DNA from: Yponomeuta sedellus
Lineage: Eukaryota > Arthropoda > Insecta > Lepidoptera > Yponomeutidae
Reading direction: 5' to 3'
DNA length: 64,000 bases
Assembly (NCBI GenBank): GCA_934045075.1
Contig: OW203722.1
Location: 22,571,879 to 22,635,878 of the forward strand
Shown: positions 21,677 to 32,105 of the stretch, one piece after another
Layout: the number at the start of each line of letters is the position of its first letter
Position numbering within the stretch: the first letter of the stretch is position 1
Notes under the pieces: generated by a model
What the model was told of the DNA's origin: nothing
Database searches by the model: none
The model's input: only the letters and a program-made list of their open reading frames with translations
Translations under genes and position numbers: made by a program

Positions 21677-21948
21677 CAGCTCTCGGAGTACAGTTGAGTC
21701 GTTGCAGCGGGAACAGCGTTGCAGGTGATCGTTGAGGTGTGTAGCAGCTCTCGGAGAACAATTGAGTCGTTGCAGCGGGAACAGCGTTGCAGGTGATCGT
21801 TGAGGTGGGTCGCGGCTCTCGGAGAACAGCTGAGTTAATGCAACTGGAACAGCGTTGCAGGTGATCGTAGAGGTGGGCCGCGGCTCTCGGAGAGCAGTTG
21901 AGTCGTTGCAGCTGTTCCCGCGTTGCAGGTGATCGTTGCGGTGGGCCG
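21677..21948. repeat. Minisatellite, 4 x 68 bp
   Basis: Units start at 21677, 21745, 21813 and 21881, exactly 68 bp apart, each with GCTCTCGGAG, TTGAGT(C/T), GCGTTGCAGGTGATCGT and GGTGGG. Unit 4 has GTTCCC in place of the GGAACA block. Confidence 0.95.
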
Positions 21949-22152
21949 CGTTTTGGGTTTAGACGAATCTTTTGGGACTTCCAGGATGATTTAACAAAAA
22001 ATACTCGACTTCTTGGATAAACTGGAATTTTAATGTCCGTGCGTCAAGAGTGCAGAAAAAAGAAGTGATTGATTGAGTAAAGAAAAGAACGAATGAATAC
22101 AATAAAAAATAATGAGATATTTACAAACATAGTTGCCACTACTTCTTCTTCT

Positions 22153-22323
22153 TCAGGCTATACTAGTCCACTGCTGGACATAGCCCTCTCCTAATGAGTG
22201 CCATAGCGCCCTGTCTTCAGTTTGCCGCATCCAGCATCTGCCGGCAGTTGTTCGCAAATCGTCATCCCACCTGGTCGGAGGGCGTCCTCCACTACGTTTG
22301 CCGAGTTGTGGTCTCCACTCAAG
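22153..22323 (-). pseudogene. RTE-type LINE C-terminus, 56 aa intact
   Basis: On the minus strand an open stretch reads LEWRPQLGKRSGGRPPTRWD, then DDLRTTAGRCWMR and ends GEGYVQQWTSIA, then TGA and (GAA)n. This is the hallmark end of lepidopteran RTE-like reverse transcriptase ORFs (RW-D-D-L ... W-R-LGE-YVQQWT). The rest of the element is missing: a 5'-truncated insertion. The same end supplies the tail of SINE-R. Confidence 0.85.
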
Positions 22324-22503
22324 ACTCAGCGGCTGCCACTACATTGCAAAGAAATAAGCGTACTTAATAAATAAAGTTTGCCATTAACAGGTAGGTAATA
22401 GAGTGTAAATGTTATTAAATTAGTATTAAGAAGTCTGAAAGAAAGCATTTCCCAAGGCCCTGTTACTGAATATGGTTTATCTTACTACAAGTATTATACT
22501 CAA

Positions 22504-22847
22504 TGCGCTTGTGGCCTAGCTGAACCGAGTGATTGGAATCAATCACTTAATTTAAGCAAAAACAGGCGTGGTTAGGTGCAGGATTGGTGAACGTCCCGTG
22601 ACTACCGATAGTGGCATTTTTTCCGCACGTGTCCATGCTTCGCAAGGCATATTCAGCGTTGGTGCCGGCTGTCATGTAATGGCAGTCATTAAGCCATATC
22701 AGAGGCCATATGGGCGGCTTGATAACTTCTGACAGTAAGGCTCGCCACTGTCTCACAATCGTGGTGGTGGAGTATGGCCTAAACTTTCTGCGAAATAAGA
22801 AGAGACCCGTGCCCCATGAGTGGGGACATACAAGGGTTGATATCGAT
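22504..22847 (+). repeat. 5S-SINE, near full length
   Basis: GCGCTTGTGGCCTAGC to GGGTTGATATCGA. The head motif is degraded (TTTAAGCAAAAACAGG), and a deletion removes part of the CCAACCCGGAC body. Confidence 0.9.
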
Positions 22848-23614
22848 TATACTCTAGTTTATTTAAAAAAAAAACTTTACGTAAAAATCGGCCACTGCAC
22901 AATATTATCGCTTGAGAAGAGAGAACATATTTCTTCGCAACTAAGTCCCGAGAACAATTTTGTTGTATGACTTTGTTGTTTCTTTTGCCGCCGGTTCCGG
23001 AAGTTAAGACTTTGATCGTTTTGGTTTACTTGGCTTTTTCTTGTGATGCGTTTTGTGACTGTAGGTTAAATAAAACTAAGTGACACTGTTTTCCTTTAGA
23101 AAAGTTCTTGTCAACATTGGTTAGCAGGAAAACGCGCCCTTTTTTTAATCGAGTTTACTATGAATATTATATAGCGGCTTCAGAAATAAAGTTAAATGAT
23201 TGTACGTTTCAAATAGTAAAAACTCAGTAAAATTAAAAAAAACAGGTAATATCATACAATTGTTGGGGTGCCTTGTAAGAAAGACAGCCAATTACTGCAA
23301 ATCATGTCTATTACGAGCCTTTACGGTTCATGTTACGAATGAATAGAAAATATATGTGGTAGTAACTTAAGAAGGGCTTGTTTGATTGAACTGAACTGTT
23401 CGATTTTTGTAGCTAGTTCCTTTCGTCCCCCTACTAAAGTCAACGCCTCAAAGCGGTTTTAAGACCTTTTATCAGTTACTTTTTTATTTTTAAATAATGT
23501 ATATTTACACATACATACATAAATCCCGCCTGTATCCCGGAGGGGTAGCCAGGGTTTGCCAGACTCCTGGATCCATCTTTTTTTATGTTCCTCAAAACTT
23601 CTTTGTTCTTTAAA
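22848..23614. other. No gene seen
   Basis: AT-rich. At 23515-23575 a degraded family D start (CCTGTATCCCGGAGGGGTAG) is visible. No supportable coding region. Confidence 0.5.
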
Positions 23615-24215
23615 GCTTGTTCTTTCAATTTTGCCCAGTAAACTCGCAAATAATACACAAAATTTCATCGAAGGCCTTTTAAACATGATTTCCCCGTGAC
23701 AAGTAAGGAACACTCATTCAAAAGGTTCAGTTCCTAAAAGTTTTTTTGCTTTTTTAAGCTTCAATTTTGCCCAGTAAACTCGCAAATAATACACGAAATT
23801 CCATCGAAGGCCTTTAAAAACGAGAGTTTCCTTACTTGTCACTTGAAAAGCACGTGGCAAGTAAGAAACACTAATTCAATAGGCTCCATCGCACGATCTA
23901 GCTTGTTCTTTTAAGATCCTAAAATTCTTTTTGTTCTTTCAAGCTGCAATTTTGCACAGCAAACTCACAAATAATACTCGAAATTCCATCGAAGGCCTTT
24001 TAAAAACGAGAGTTTCCTTACCTGTCACTTGGGAAGCAGGTGACAAGTAAGGAACATTCCTTCAATAGGCTACATCGCATGATTTAGCTTGTTCTTTTAA
24101 GATCCTAAAAGTCTTTTTGTTCTTTCAAGCTGCAATTTTGCTCAGTGAACTCGCAAATAATACACGAAATTCCATCGAAGGCCTTTTAAACATGAGTGTT
24201 TCCTTAGTTGTCACG
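23615..24215. repeat. Minisatellite, about 185-bp unit, 3.5 copies
   Basis: Anchor word CAATTTTGC(C/A/T)CAG occurs at about 23626, 23762, 23947 and 24133. Spacing is about 136, 185 and 186 bp. Each unit carries CTCGCAAATAATAC, CCATCGAAGGCCTTT and an inverted pair around GACAAGTAAG / CTTACTTGTC, so each unit can also fold. Confidence 0.9.
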
Positions 24216-25497
24216 TGCTTCCCTTAGCCCGCAGGGAGGACGTCCCGAAATTCGTCCAGGGAGCATGGGAGTGTCATTTCATTTGCCCGTTTTCAGTTTC
24301 CCGAAAGCATTTTAAAATAAAAAGAGGAATATTTCGTTCTGAAAGAGCAATGTCTCTCGAATATTTTATAGTGCTTTTGCGTCTTAGTTCCAAATGTACA
24401 GGGTGTATTTGAAATAGTTAGATTGATAGCCACTGTTCTGTTTGTTTTGATAATAATAATAATATTTTCGATTTAAAACAAGTTTAACATTATTGGTAAT
24501 GGGTTTTAATAAAAATGAGTTTTAATTTGTTTTCAATATGGAATGAGTTGTTATGAACCGATGTGTATTTTTAATATTCAATGAAATTTAATGATTTGAT
24601 TGTTTATCTGAATTATTTGATTAATTTGGCAATGTTTAATTGTTTATGTTGATGTCGATTTTCTTCTTTTTTTGGTGCTATTTTTACTGTATTAGGTGGA
24701 ACACCCATAAGGGCGGAGTCTGTAATGAAATAAATAAATTAATAAGAATAATAAAACAAGCGGCGTATTTCAACGTGGTATACGAATCATTATTAATAAC
24801 GAATTCGTAATCTGATCGTATGGTCATAATTATCATGTTATTTGTGATCGTAGTAATTGGCAGTCTTCCTCTGGAATACAAGCGTAAGCGTATGTTTATT
24901 ATGTTATGTTTATACGAATTATTGTGGCATTGAAAACTATTTCCTAATAAATTTAGTATTTAAGAGTTTACCAGAATTATTCTTTTACCCAGAATCGGGC
25001 TATCATAAATTGTTTTGTCTTATATTACCTTTAAGACAAGTGTCTCGTTGTCAACATTGTTAATATGCAATAAATAATCCGATAATGGTAAACAATTTAA
25101 ATAATTAGTGATTTTGCTTGTGTCCTGTGATATCACGAACAAAACATTTTATTTTCATCACATTGTTCTAATATTTTTTTTTACTCTCACCATGTTCTAA
25201 TTCATAGTCAGAATTTCCCCATAAAATTTTGCTAACAAATTCTGTGTCATCCTGTAGTGTTAAATCTCATTGTAGTTTCTGTAGAGATATTACATATAAT
25301 CAGAGTTAAGACAAAATCGCGACTGCCTTTTAGGTTGACATTTTAGTAAGAGTTCTCCATATATTTATAAAAATACTTTATATATTTAACTAACATTTAA
25401 CTGAAGACGAGCACAGCTTACCCTAAGCTAGCCTAAGCTATAGAATCTTATTTTTTTTTTTTAAGAACCTGACACACTATTTTTTATGTAGCCTATA
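24216..25497. other. No gene seen in AT-rich DNA
   Basis: Very A/T-rich, with no domain-bearing frame. Frames such as 24215-24412 and 24684-24881 are unsupported. Confidence 0.5.
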
Positions 25498-25582
25498 CAT
25501 GCGGCAAGCTGAAGACAGGGCGCTATGGCGCTCATTAGGGGAGGGCTATGTTCAGCAGTGGACAAGTATAGCCTGACGACTA
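25498..25582 (+). repeat. RTE-like 3' end
   Basis: GCGGCAAGCTGAAGACAGGG, GCTATGGCGCTCATTAGG to TATAGCCTGACGAC: only the last codons and tail of the RTE family. Confidence 0.8.
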
Positions 25583-25862
25583 TAGAACCCGCTGGAGGGC
25601 ACAGGCCTTCTGTCAGAAAGAGATAAAGAGAGTATGGGATTACTTACCACCCGCGACCACCGCGGATTTGATTGGAGGCTCTAAATATTATTAAGAAATG
25701 TGTTCACAAAGAAGAAAGCCGAAGATCGGGATTAGAGGCGTGTCTTGGGAGAGGCCTGTGTTCAGCAGTGGACTGCCATCGGCTGATTATGATGATGACG
25801 ATGTTTCTACAAAATCAAAGCTGCTAAGAACGAAGTGCAAAGTAATATTGAAACTGTTTTAA
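25583..25862. other. No gene; weak SINE-like words
   Basis: GAGGCCTGTGTTCAGCAGTGG and GATTATGATGATGAC around 25750 are the common lepidopteran SINE 3' signature. Too short to assign. Confidence 0.5.
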
Positions 25863-25984
25863 TACGGATTTCACTCGTTTATTATATTTTTACAATTTTC
25901 CGACGTTTCGGCACTTTTACAGGTACCGTGGTCTTGGAGACGTCGGAAAATTGTAAAAATATAATAAACGAGTGATATCCGTAC
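25863..25984. mobile_element. MITE-J, complete foldback
   Basis: Arms TACGGATTTCACTCGTTTAT ... ACAATTTTCCGACGT and their complement up to CGAGTGATATCCGTA. The central loop holds TTCGGCACTTTTACAGGTAC and CGTGGTC. About 122 bp. Confidence 0.85.
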
Positions 25985-26097
25985 TAAAACAGTTTTAATT
26001 ATGTCTAGTACTCGTGTTAACCTTAGAAAATACAATATTGTATCATCTTTAAGGAATTTAATGAATTATTACTTATAACTAATAGTACATACTTACA

Positions 26098-26260
26098 TAA
26101 CCTCACGCCTGTATCCCAGAGGGGTAGGCAGAGACCAGGGACTGCCACTTGCCACGATCCTGACAGATCACCTTCGCTTCATCAACGTTCATAAGTCGTT
26201 GCATGCACGCACGCCGGTTTCGGGTACTTTTTATGTTTCCCTTTGCTAATACATCCCCTG
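26098..26260 (+). repeat. Family D copy in left palindrome arm
   Basis: AACCTCACGCCTGTATCCC, GAGGGGTAGGCAGAGACCAG, CGTTGCATGCACGCACGCC. Its mirror image is at about 26805-26950. Confidence 0.85.
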
Positions 26261-26396
26261 TCTGGGTATATAGTAATAGTTTTTAACTAATAGTTTTTTT
26301 TGTTAAATAAATTTGGAGACTCTGTACTTTTATAAACAATAAATGAGGATTATATTAGTTTTTAATGCACTAACCCGTGCTAAGGACAACTTTAAA

Positions 26397-26652
26397 AAAC
26401 CTATTTAGAGGCTAAACATTCCACCCATGCCGGGATTTGAACCCGCGACCTCTGGCTATCCGTGCCAGCTCTCTTTCCAACTGATCTAATGGGCGACTCA
26501 CCGGCATCAGTGAAATTTCGAACCTCTTTACAATATTCTCTGTATTACGTACTCCGGCATGGGTGGAATTTTTAGCCTCTAAATAGGTTTTTTAAAGTTA
26601 AAAACCTATTTAAAGGCTAAAACTAAAACACTAACCCGTGCTAAGGACAAAG
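26397..26652. repeat. SINE-A pieces in the palindrome spacer
   Basis: 26397-26555 is SINE-A in reverse, up to TGTATTACGTA. 26556-26600 is its 3' part forward (CCGGCATGGGTGGAATTTTT). A further reversed tail (AACCTATTTAAAGGC) follows. At least three orientation switches in 256 bp. Confidence 0.85.
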
Positions 26653-26804
26653 TTTAAAGTTGTCCTTAGCACGGGTTAGTGCATTAAAAAATAATATAAT
26701 CCTCATTTATTGTTTATAAAAGTACAAAATCTCCAAATTTATTTAACAAAAAAACTATTAGTTAAAAACTATTACTATATATCCAGATAGGGGATGTATT
26801 AGCA

Positions 26805-26950
26805 AAGGGAAAGATAAAAAGTACCCGGAACCGGCGTGCGTGCATGCAACGACTTATGAACGTTGATGAAGCGAAGGTGATCTGTCATGATCGTGGCAAG
26901 TGGCAGTCCCTGGTCTCTGCCTACCCCTCTGGGATACAGGCGTGAGGTTA
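26805..26950 (-). repeat. Family D copy in right palindrome arm
   Basis: GGCGTGCGTGCATGCAACG to CCCCTCTGGGATACAGGCGT; mirror of 26098-26260. Confidence 0.85.
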
Positions 26951-27064
26951 TGTATGTATGTACTATTAGTTATAAGTAATAATTCATTAAGTTCCTTAAA
27001 GATGATACAATATTGTATTTTCTAAGGTTAACACGAGTACTAGACATAATTAAAACTGTTCGAC

Positions 27065-27246
27065 TCGGCTGAATCGACAGCAGCCGGCATCAACTGCTTA
27101 ACGTGCCTTGCGATGCACAGAACCGCTATGAAAAATGCCAATAGCGTTAGTCATAGACGGTCAGCCATACATGAACTGAACGCGCCCTATGTTGCTTAAC
27201 CTTCGTAATCGTTTAAGTTCACTCAGGCAGGCAGGACTACAATCGA
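27065..27246 (-). repeat. 5S-SINE subfamily 2, 3'-truncated
   Basis: Begins inside the body (CTGAATCGACAGCAGCCGG) and runs to the head (GCGCCCTATGTTGCTTAACC). Its 3' part was lost at the palindrome edge. Confidence 0.85.
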
Positions 27247-27660
27247 TTTAGATAGATAAGATAATATGAGATAAGATAAGATAAAGTTTATTCGTCCAAA
27301 GCACAAGTATAAATTACTTACATTGTATGCTACATTGATATATTCATACGTGAAGTAATAGTTGCTTAGTATTCATAGTAGGCTACAAACCTGTGTTAGG
27401 AAATACCAGCTCCTTCTTTTAACAGTATTTTAAAAATATATGTAGGTAGGTGGTCGCACTTACAAACGATAAACTTGAGGCAATCTTGACTTGAATAAAT
27501 AATAATACTATTAATGTTATTTTGGCTACACAATTTATGACAGTGCTTTGAACAGAGTGCCAGTTCCTTGTTTGTATTGGCAGCCTCGAAAAGGAAGATA
27601 GCCGAATTGGTTGCCAAGCTCCGATAGGAGACGGTACAATGACATACATAATGAAATAAT
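27247..27660 (-). repeat. Probable LINE 3' region with GATAA tail
   Basis: GATAAGATAATATGAGATAAG at the left edge and a TTTATTCGTCC block suggest the 3' end of a LINE on the minus strand. No intact ORF. Confidence 0.45.
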
Positions 27661-27698
27661 GAATCTTATCTCAAGCATAAACAGGCCATTTGTTCACG

Positions 27699-27762
27699 TG
27701 ATAAGTCGTTCACAAATATACTCTTTAGTATACTCTTTAGTATATTTGTGAACGACTTATCA
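27699..27762. repeat. Perfect hairpin, arms about 23 bp
   Basis: TGATAAGTCGTTCACAAATA ... and its complement ...TATTTGTGAACGACTTATCA, separated by a short CTCTTTAGTATACTCTTTA loop containing a 12-bp direct repeat. Confidence 0.9.
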
Positions 27763-28358
27763 TTTGGATTAAATCTGTAAACCTACCTAGTTCTTCTTGA
27801 CATATCGATTGTAAAACAATTTTCATCTAAGTCTACTAAGCAGTTGTGGCCTAGAGCGTTGAGACGTTGACTGCGTTGTCTTCTTGAGTGCAGGACCTCA
27901 ATAGATTCTGTTAATGCATGTGGCGAGCACATGTCAACTCTGCGCGCGCACTACAAACTCCAACATTCCTGCATCGCGCAATCAAAGTGTTTCAATTACA
28001 TATCATAAATATAACGTCCGACTAACAATAGACCGGCTGTCCCCAAGCATACGATCTGCCTGGCGGAAAATTTCCCTTTAAAGTGGAAGAGCTTGATCAC
28101 CCGCTCTTCCCTATATGCGTAATGATACAATGACAATTGCATGAACATGGCGATTTAATTTCGTTGCTGCTTAAAGTCTATACTCAAGTATATGGTATGA
28201 AAAAACACCCCACGTGACCTGACCATTCTGTCATGGTACTATAATGCACTAATAGAATCGAGGCCCAGATGCAGGACACAATAAAAGATGGTCAATCGTC
28301 TAGAAAGTACCAGAAAAATAGTTCAAATTATCGCCAATATCAAACAATCGTTATTTGA
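27763..28358. other. No gene; unassigned repeat
   Basis: Words at 28145-28270 recur at 21460-21600. No coding evidence. Confidence 0.45.
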
Positions 28359-28710
28359 AGCGCTCGAAGCCTAGTCGCACCGTGTGATTGAAATCAATCA
28401 CTTGAGTTAAGCAACAACAGGCGCTGTCAAGTGCAGGAAGGTTGACCGTTCCGTGGCTAGGCATTTTTCCGAGCGCTTCCGCGCTTCTTAAGGCACGTTA
28501 AACCGTTGGTGCCGGCTGAAATATAATGCCATGTCAGAGGCCTTATGGCCTTGTTGCGGCTTGATAACTTCTGACGGTAAAGCCCGCTACTGTCATACAA
28601 TCCTCCACCAAAGCGGACTTGGACCCCGTGGTGGAGTATGGCCTAACCTTACTGCGATGCAGTAAGAGAGCCGTGCCCCAGCATTGGGGACATACAATGG
28701 TTGCTATCGA
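28359..28710 (+). repeat. 5S-SINE, near full length
   Basis: GCGCTCGAAGCCTAGTCGC to GGTTGCTATCGA; head GAGTTAAGCAACAACAGGCG intact, box-C-like region degraded (GGAAGGTTGACCG). Confidence 0.9.
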
Positions 28711-29274
28711 CTATATCGTGTTAAAGGCAATTGTAAAAAATATATATAGATGAAAACTATTTGGAGTATACTATTTAGTGTTTAGCTCATTGAGCTATAG
28801 TTTGATTCGGTTGATTTTTCCACTTGAAAACATAGAAGGCAAATCTAATAACACAATTTAAAGAATCCTTGCCAGCGTATCTCTAAAAAGAAGCACCGAA
28901 GAAGTGTGACGGGGAACAGTGAAATTCTCATTAAAATTCCATTACAATGTCGCCCCAATATGGCGTTCGGTAATATCAACCTGTTTTATACAATCTATTT
29001 ATAGATTTGTTTCGGGCAGGGCTCCGGGTAAATTAATACTTACGAAAACAATTTCGGCCCGCAAATATTCTTTGATATTGCCTGGAAAAACATTTGAAGG
29101 CTGTTTCAGAAATAAAGTAACACTTTTGAGCAAAGTGCATAGTCTCTGTTCTCTTTAAAAGAAAGCCCGGCAACTCTCTCTACTCTCTCGGAGAGTAGAG
29201 AGAGTTTAATTACTACCCGTGGACGCCGCTGATGGGTAATTTCAAGCGAAGTATTTGAATAATGAAATGTAAAG
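28711..29274. other. No gene supported; one hairpin
   Basis: A 79-codon frame (28919-29158 plus) has no recognisable domain. 29172-29207 is a perfect hairpin (AACTCTCTCTACTCTC and its complement). Confidence 0.4.
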
Positions 29275-29555
29275 GTTTTATTCAAAGTAGCGCAGATACT
29301 GCGGCTTAATGAACGTTACAATTCAAACTAGGTGTCCATTTCAAAATCTAGATCAGTTTGGAGAAAAAATAACTCAAAATTTTGTCTTTTCAAAGTCCTT
29401 AATTAACATAGTTTACATAATTATTAAAAAACATAGAACATTGTACTGGCTTTAATTCCAGTCCTCATTGTCATCTAAATCATCTTTTTTGTTTATAGTA
29501 GCCCTTTTGGCACAAAGTGAACTTAAATTATTTTTTGAACCGCGATTTAGGCAAG
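29275..29555. repeat. Family L copy
   Basis: TTTTATTCAAAGTAGCGCAG, CAAACTAGGTGTCCATTTC, TTTTGGCACAAAG and GAACCGCGATTTAGGCAAGC, in the same order as at 9.0 and 51.6 kb. Confidence 0.7.
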
Positions 29556-29559
29556 CTTA

Positions 29560-29750
29560 ATATATCTCTCAGACACCCACGTGTCCTAACAATGTTTTCC
29601 TTCACAGTTAGCGAGTGGCATAGCTACTACAACTTCACAAATGCACATAATTTAAAAAACAAAGTCCGGTGCCTACACTGGGAATCGAATCTGGGTCTCT
29701 CGCTTCCGAATCCATTGTTCTACTCACTGGGCTACAAATGGGCTAAAGCT
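29560..29750 (-). repeat. tRNA-headed Bm1-like SINE
   Basis: On the minus strand: CCCAGTGAGTAGAACAATGG, B box GATTCGATTCCC, then GCACTCGCTAACTGTGAAGG-type words leading to AAACATTGTTAGG. Lepidopteran SINE of the SINE-E group. Confidence 0.65.
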
Positions 29751-30154
29751 CAACGCAGTTGTGGATGGTATTGTAACCGTCAGTTGGTTACGTATACATT
29801 AGAATATAAATATTAGAATGCATGAATATTTACGCAGCTAACACTTTTCAGTTTATTAAAAGCCCACAAAGCTTTATGGTGTGCTGATTATCATAATAGT
29901 AGCGCGCAATTTATAACATATTAAAATGGTGTTAAAAAAGGTTTCAGTGTTTTTTTTTATGAAACGTGATTAATTTATTTCAATCTTTAACTTTGAAAGG
30001 TAGTAATTTAGTTGAAAAAATATCACTAAAATGATTTACCAGAATAATATATTACTTTTAATAAAATTAGAAGTATCTGCTGCGTAGACATCACCTTCTG
30101 CCTCTCCAAAGGCGTCGAGAAATAGTATATTTAATCTTACATAAAGATAAACAT
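29751..30154. other. No gene seen
   Basis: AT-rich, no supportable feature. Confidence 0.5.
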
Positions 30155-30310
30155 AACATAACCTCACGCCTGTATCCCAGAGGGGTAGGCAGAGACCAGG
30201 GACTGCCCCTTGCTACGATTCTCACAGATCATCTTCGCTTAATCACCGTTCATAAGTCGTTGCATGCACGCACGCCGGTTTCGAGTACTTTTTATCTTCC
30301 CCTTTGCTAA
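30155..30310 (+). repeat. Family D copy
   Basis: AACATAACCTCACGCCTG to GGTTTCGAGTACTTTTTATC, preceded by an ACATAA tail. Confidence 0.85.
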
Positions 30311-30885
30311 TCCCGTATTTGGCCGATGTTATCTTTTGATTTAATCTCGTTGCTTCGTATTGCGTCTAATCATATCGACTGTCCTTAGTCAACTGAATGT
30401 CCCAAACAGATCAAGGCGAGCAAATCCAGTTTTTCATCTCGAAAAAGTGTCAACTAGACGTAGGTAAAACTCATATCGATGAAGGGCTTGCAATCAATTT
30501 AATAAACTGGCGAAAATAGGCGATCAGGATCTTTTTAATTCTTCAGTCCAATACTTGAGGGATAAACTTAGTGAAGATTTCTTTGTTGATTAAAATAATT
30601 TACAGTCTGGATTTTTTTTTAGTATAAATTAGTGTTTTAAACTGAGCTTAATTAAGTGCTTAATTATTTTTTCTATTCGTGCAGACTCATAATTGGCCTT
30701 ATACACGTTTACCGATTTGTTAGTCTTTTTTATGTGCTATGGTTCCCTATATTGAATAAATAAATAAAATAAATAAATTTTCCCTTACACTTTTACTAAG
30801 AAATATTTGCTTTTCGCTCAGACAATATTATCATGCACATTGTGAAAATGAGAGACATATAGTCGCTTACTTACAAAAATGAAAA
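30311..30885. other. No gene seen
   Basis: AT-rich, no supportable feature; ends with short AAAT repeats near 30750. Confidence 0.5.
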
Positions 30886-30936
30886 TGGAAGAGACCTGTG
30901 CCCCAGCAGCGGGGACATACAAGAGTTGATATCGAT
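30886..30936 (+). repeat. 5S-SINE 3' fragment
   Basis: Last 51 bp only: GAAGAGACCTGTGCCCCAGC to GAGTTGATATCGA. Confidence 0.8.
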
Positions 30937-31104
30937 CGATTTAAATGGTTACTTGTACTATTGTATTACACTTCAGATGATTATAGAAAGGATACTCGTA
31001 GTTGTGAGTGTAGAGAAGAGTGTTTTTTTGTTTTTTTGCCACTACTACTACACAAGAAGTAAGCGAAAAACATTGAACATTCAATAAACAATTTGTTAGT
31101 AAAA

Positions 31105-31207
31105 AAAAATTCCACCCATGCTGGGATTTGAACCCGCGACCTCTGGCTATCCGTGCCAGGTCTTTAAAATTGTCCTTAGCACGGGTTAGTGAATTAAAAA
31201 TAAAAAT
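31105..31207. repeat. SINE-A foldback remnant
   Basis: 31108-31159 is SINE-A in reverse (TTCCACCCATGCTGGG ... CCGTGCCAGG). From about 31160 the SINE-A tail runs forward (TTTAAAATTGTCCTTAGCAC ... AAAAATAAAAATAAC). Orientation switches at the junction. Confidence 0.75.
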
Positions 31208-31335
31208 AACAAACAAACAAACAAACAAACAAACAAACAAACAAACAAACAAACAAACAAACAAACAAACAAACAAACAAACAAACAAACAACGAACGAA
31301 CGACCGACCGACCGACCGACCGAACAAACAAACAA
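31208..31335. repeat. (CAAA)n / (CGAC)n microsatellite
   Basis: About 80 bp of AAAC repeat, then AACG, ACCG and back to AAAC. It directly follows the A-rich tail of the SINE-A remnant. Confidence 0.95.
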
Positions 31336-31744
31336 ACACACACATATTTCATCCTCGCACTCGGTTAGAAACACAAACGCCCCAAATTGAGCGGCGAAAT
31401 CATTGCCCTTAGTGGGAAAGCCAGGAATACGCCGGCAAAGTTATTGTGCCAAAGAGATTTCATAATAAATAATTTCAGAATGGCAACGTAGATTTATGCC
31501 CGGTCATAAACACAACGCCCGCTGCGCCCCGGACCGCGGTAACTCGCTGTTTATATTAATTATGCCATTAGTCGGTCACTGTTGCTTTTCTATTCGCGCT
31601 GGAAGGCCAATTTTTGGCTCCTCTCCAAAGGTGGTGTATTGGGGTTTCATTTTCAACATATGTTCTTTATTGTTAACAGCAGTTTAATGGGCTTCAGACC
31701 GCTGAAGTAAAAAAGAAATAATGGAGCCTATATACGTCCCATAA
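31336..31744. other. No gene seen
   Basis: No supportable coding region. Confidence 0.4.
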
Positions 31745-31835
31745 ACTGAGAATCTTAGGTGTTCAAATACCTCAGCGCTTGAAATTGCCAATCCGCGATA
31801 AGCGCACGTGGTATTAAGCCCATACATTCTCTTTA
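31745..31835 (+). repeat. SINE-E fragment
   Basis: AGGTGTTCAAATACCTCAGC, GCTTGAAATTGCCAATCCGC, AAGCCCATACATTCTCTT. Confidence 0.75.
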
Positions 31836-32105
31836 AGTCCCGTGACTACCGCTAGCGGCATGTTTCCGAGCGTTTCCGTGCTTCGCAAGGCACGTTAGGC
31901 CGTTGGTGCCGGCTGTCATATAATGGCAGTCGTTAAGCCATGTCAGAGGACTTATAGGTGGCTTGATAACTTCCGATAGTAAGGCCCGCCACTGTCTTAC
32001 AATCCTCCACCAACCCGGACTTGGCCCCCGTGGTGGAGTATGACCTAACCTTCCTGCGATGCAAGAAGAGATCCGTCCCCCAGCCGTGGGGACATACAAG
32101 GGTTC
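31836..32105 (+). repeat. 5S-SINE, 5'-truncated
   Basis: Starts in the box-C side of the 5S-like part (GTCCCGTGACTACCGC) and continues to GGGGACATACAAGGG. It directly follows the SINE-E fragment. Confidence 0.9.

Larger units (their letters stand above)
25988..27060. repeat. Imperfect palindrome, arms about 408 bp, 97% alike
   Basis: Left arm 25988-26396 and right arm 26653-27060 are reverse complements over about 408 bp, with roughly ten substitutions and a 1-base indel that I can see. The 256-bp spacer holds SINE-A pieces that are themselves inverted. Each arm carries a family D copy. The right boundary cuts abruptly into a truncated 5S-SINE. Confidence 0.9.

Noticed and set aside
23615..24215. 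CRISPR-like spaced repeats
   Set aside because: The units are long (about 185 bp) and contiguous with no unique spacers, and the DNA is clearly animal. It is a minisatellite.
28919..29158. 79-codon frame ending ...KTFEGCFRNKVTLLSK
   Set aside because: I considered a LINE C-terminus, but the usual LPxEI/FKxxL pattern is absent. Left unassigned.
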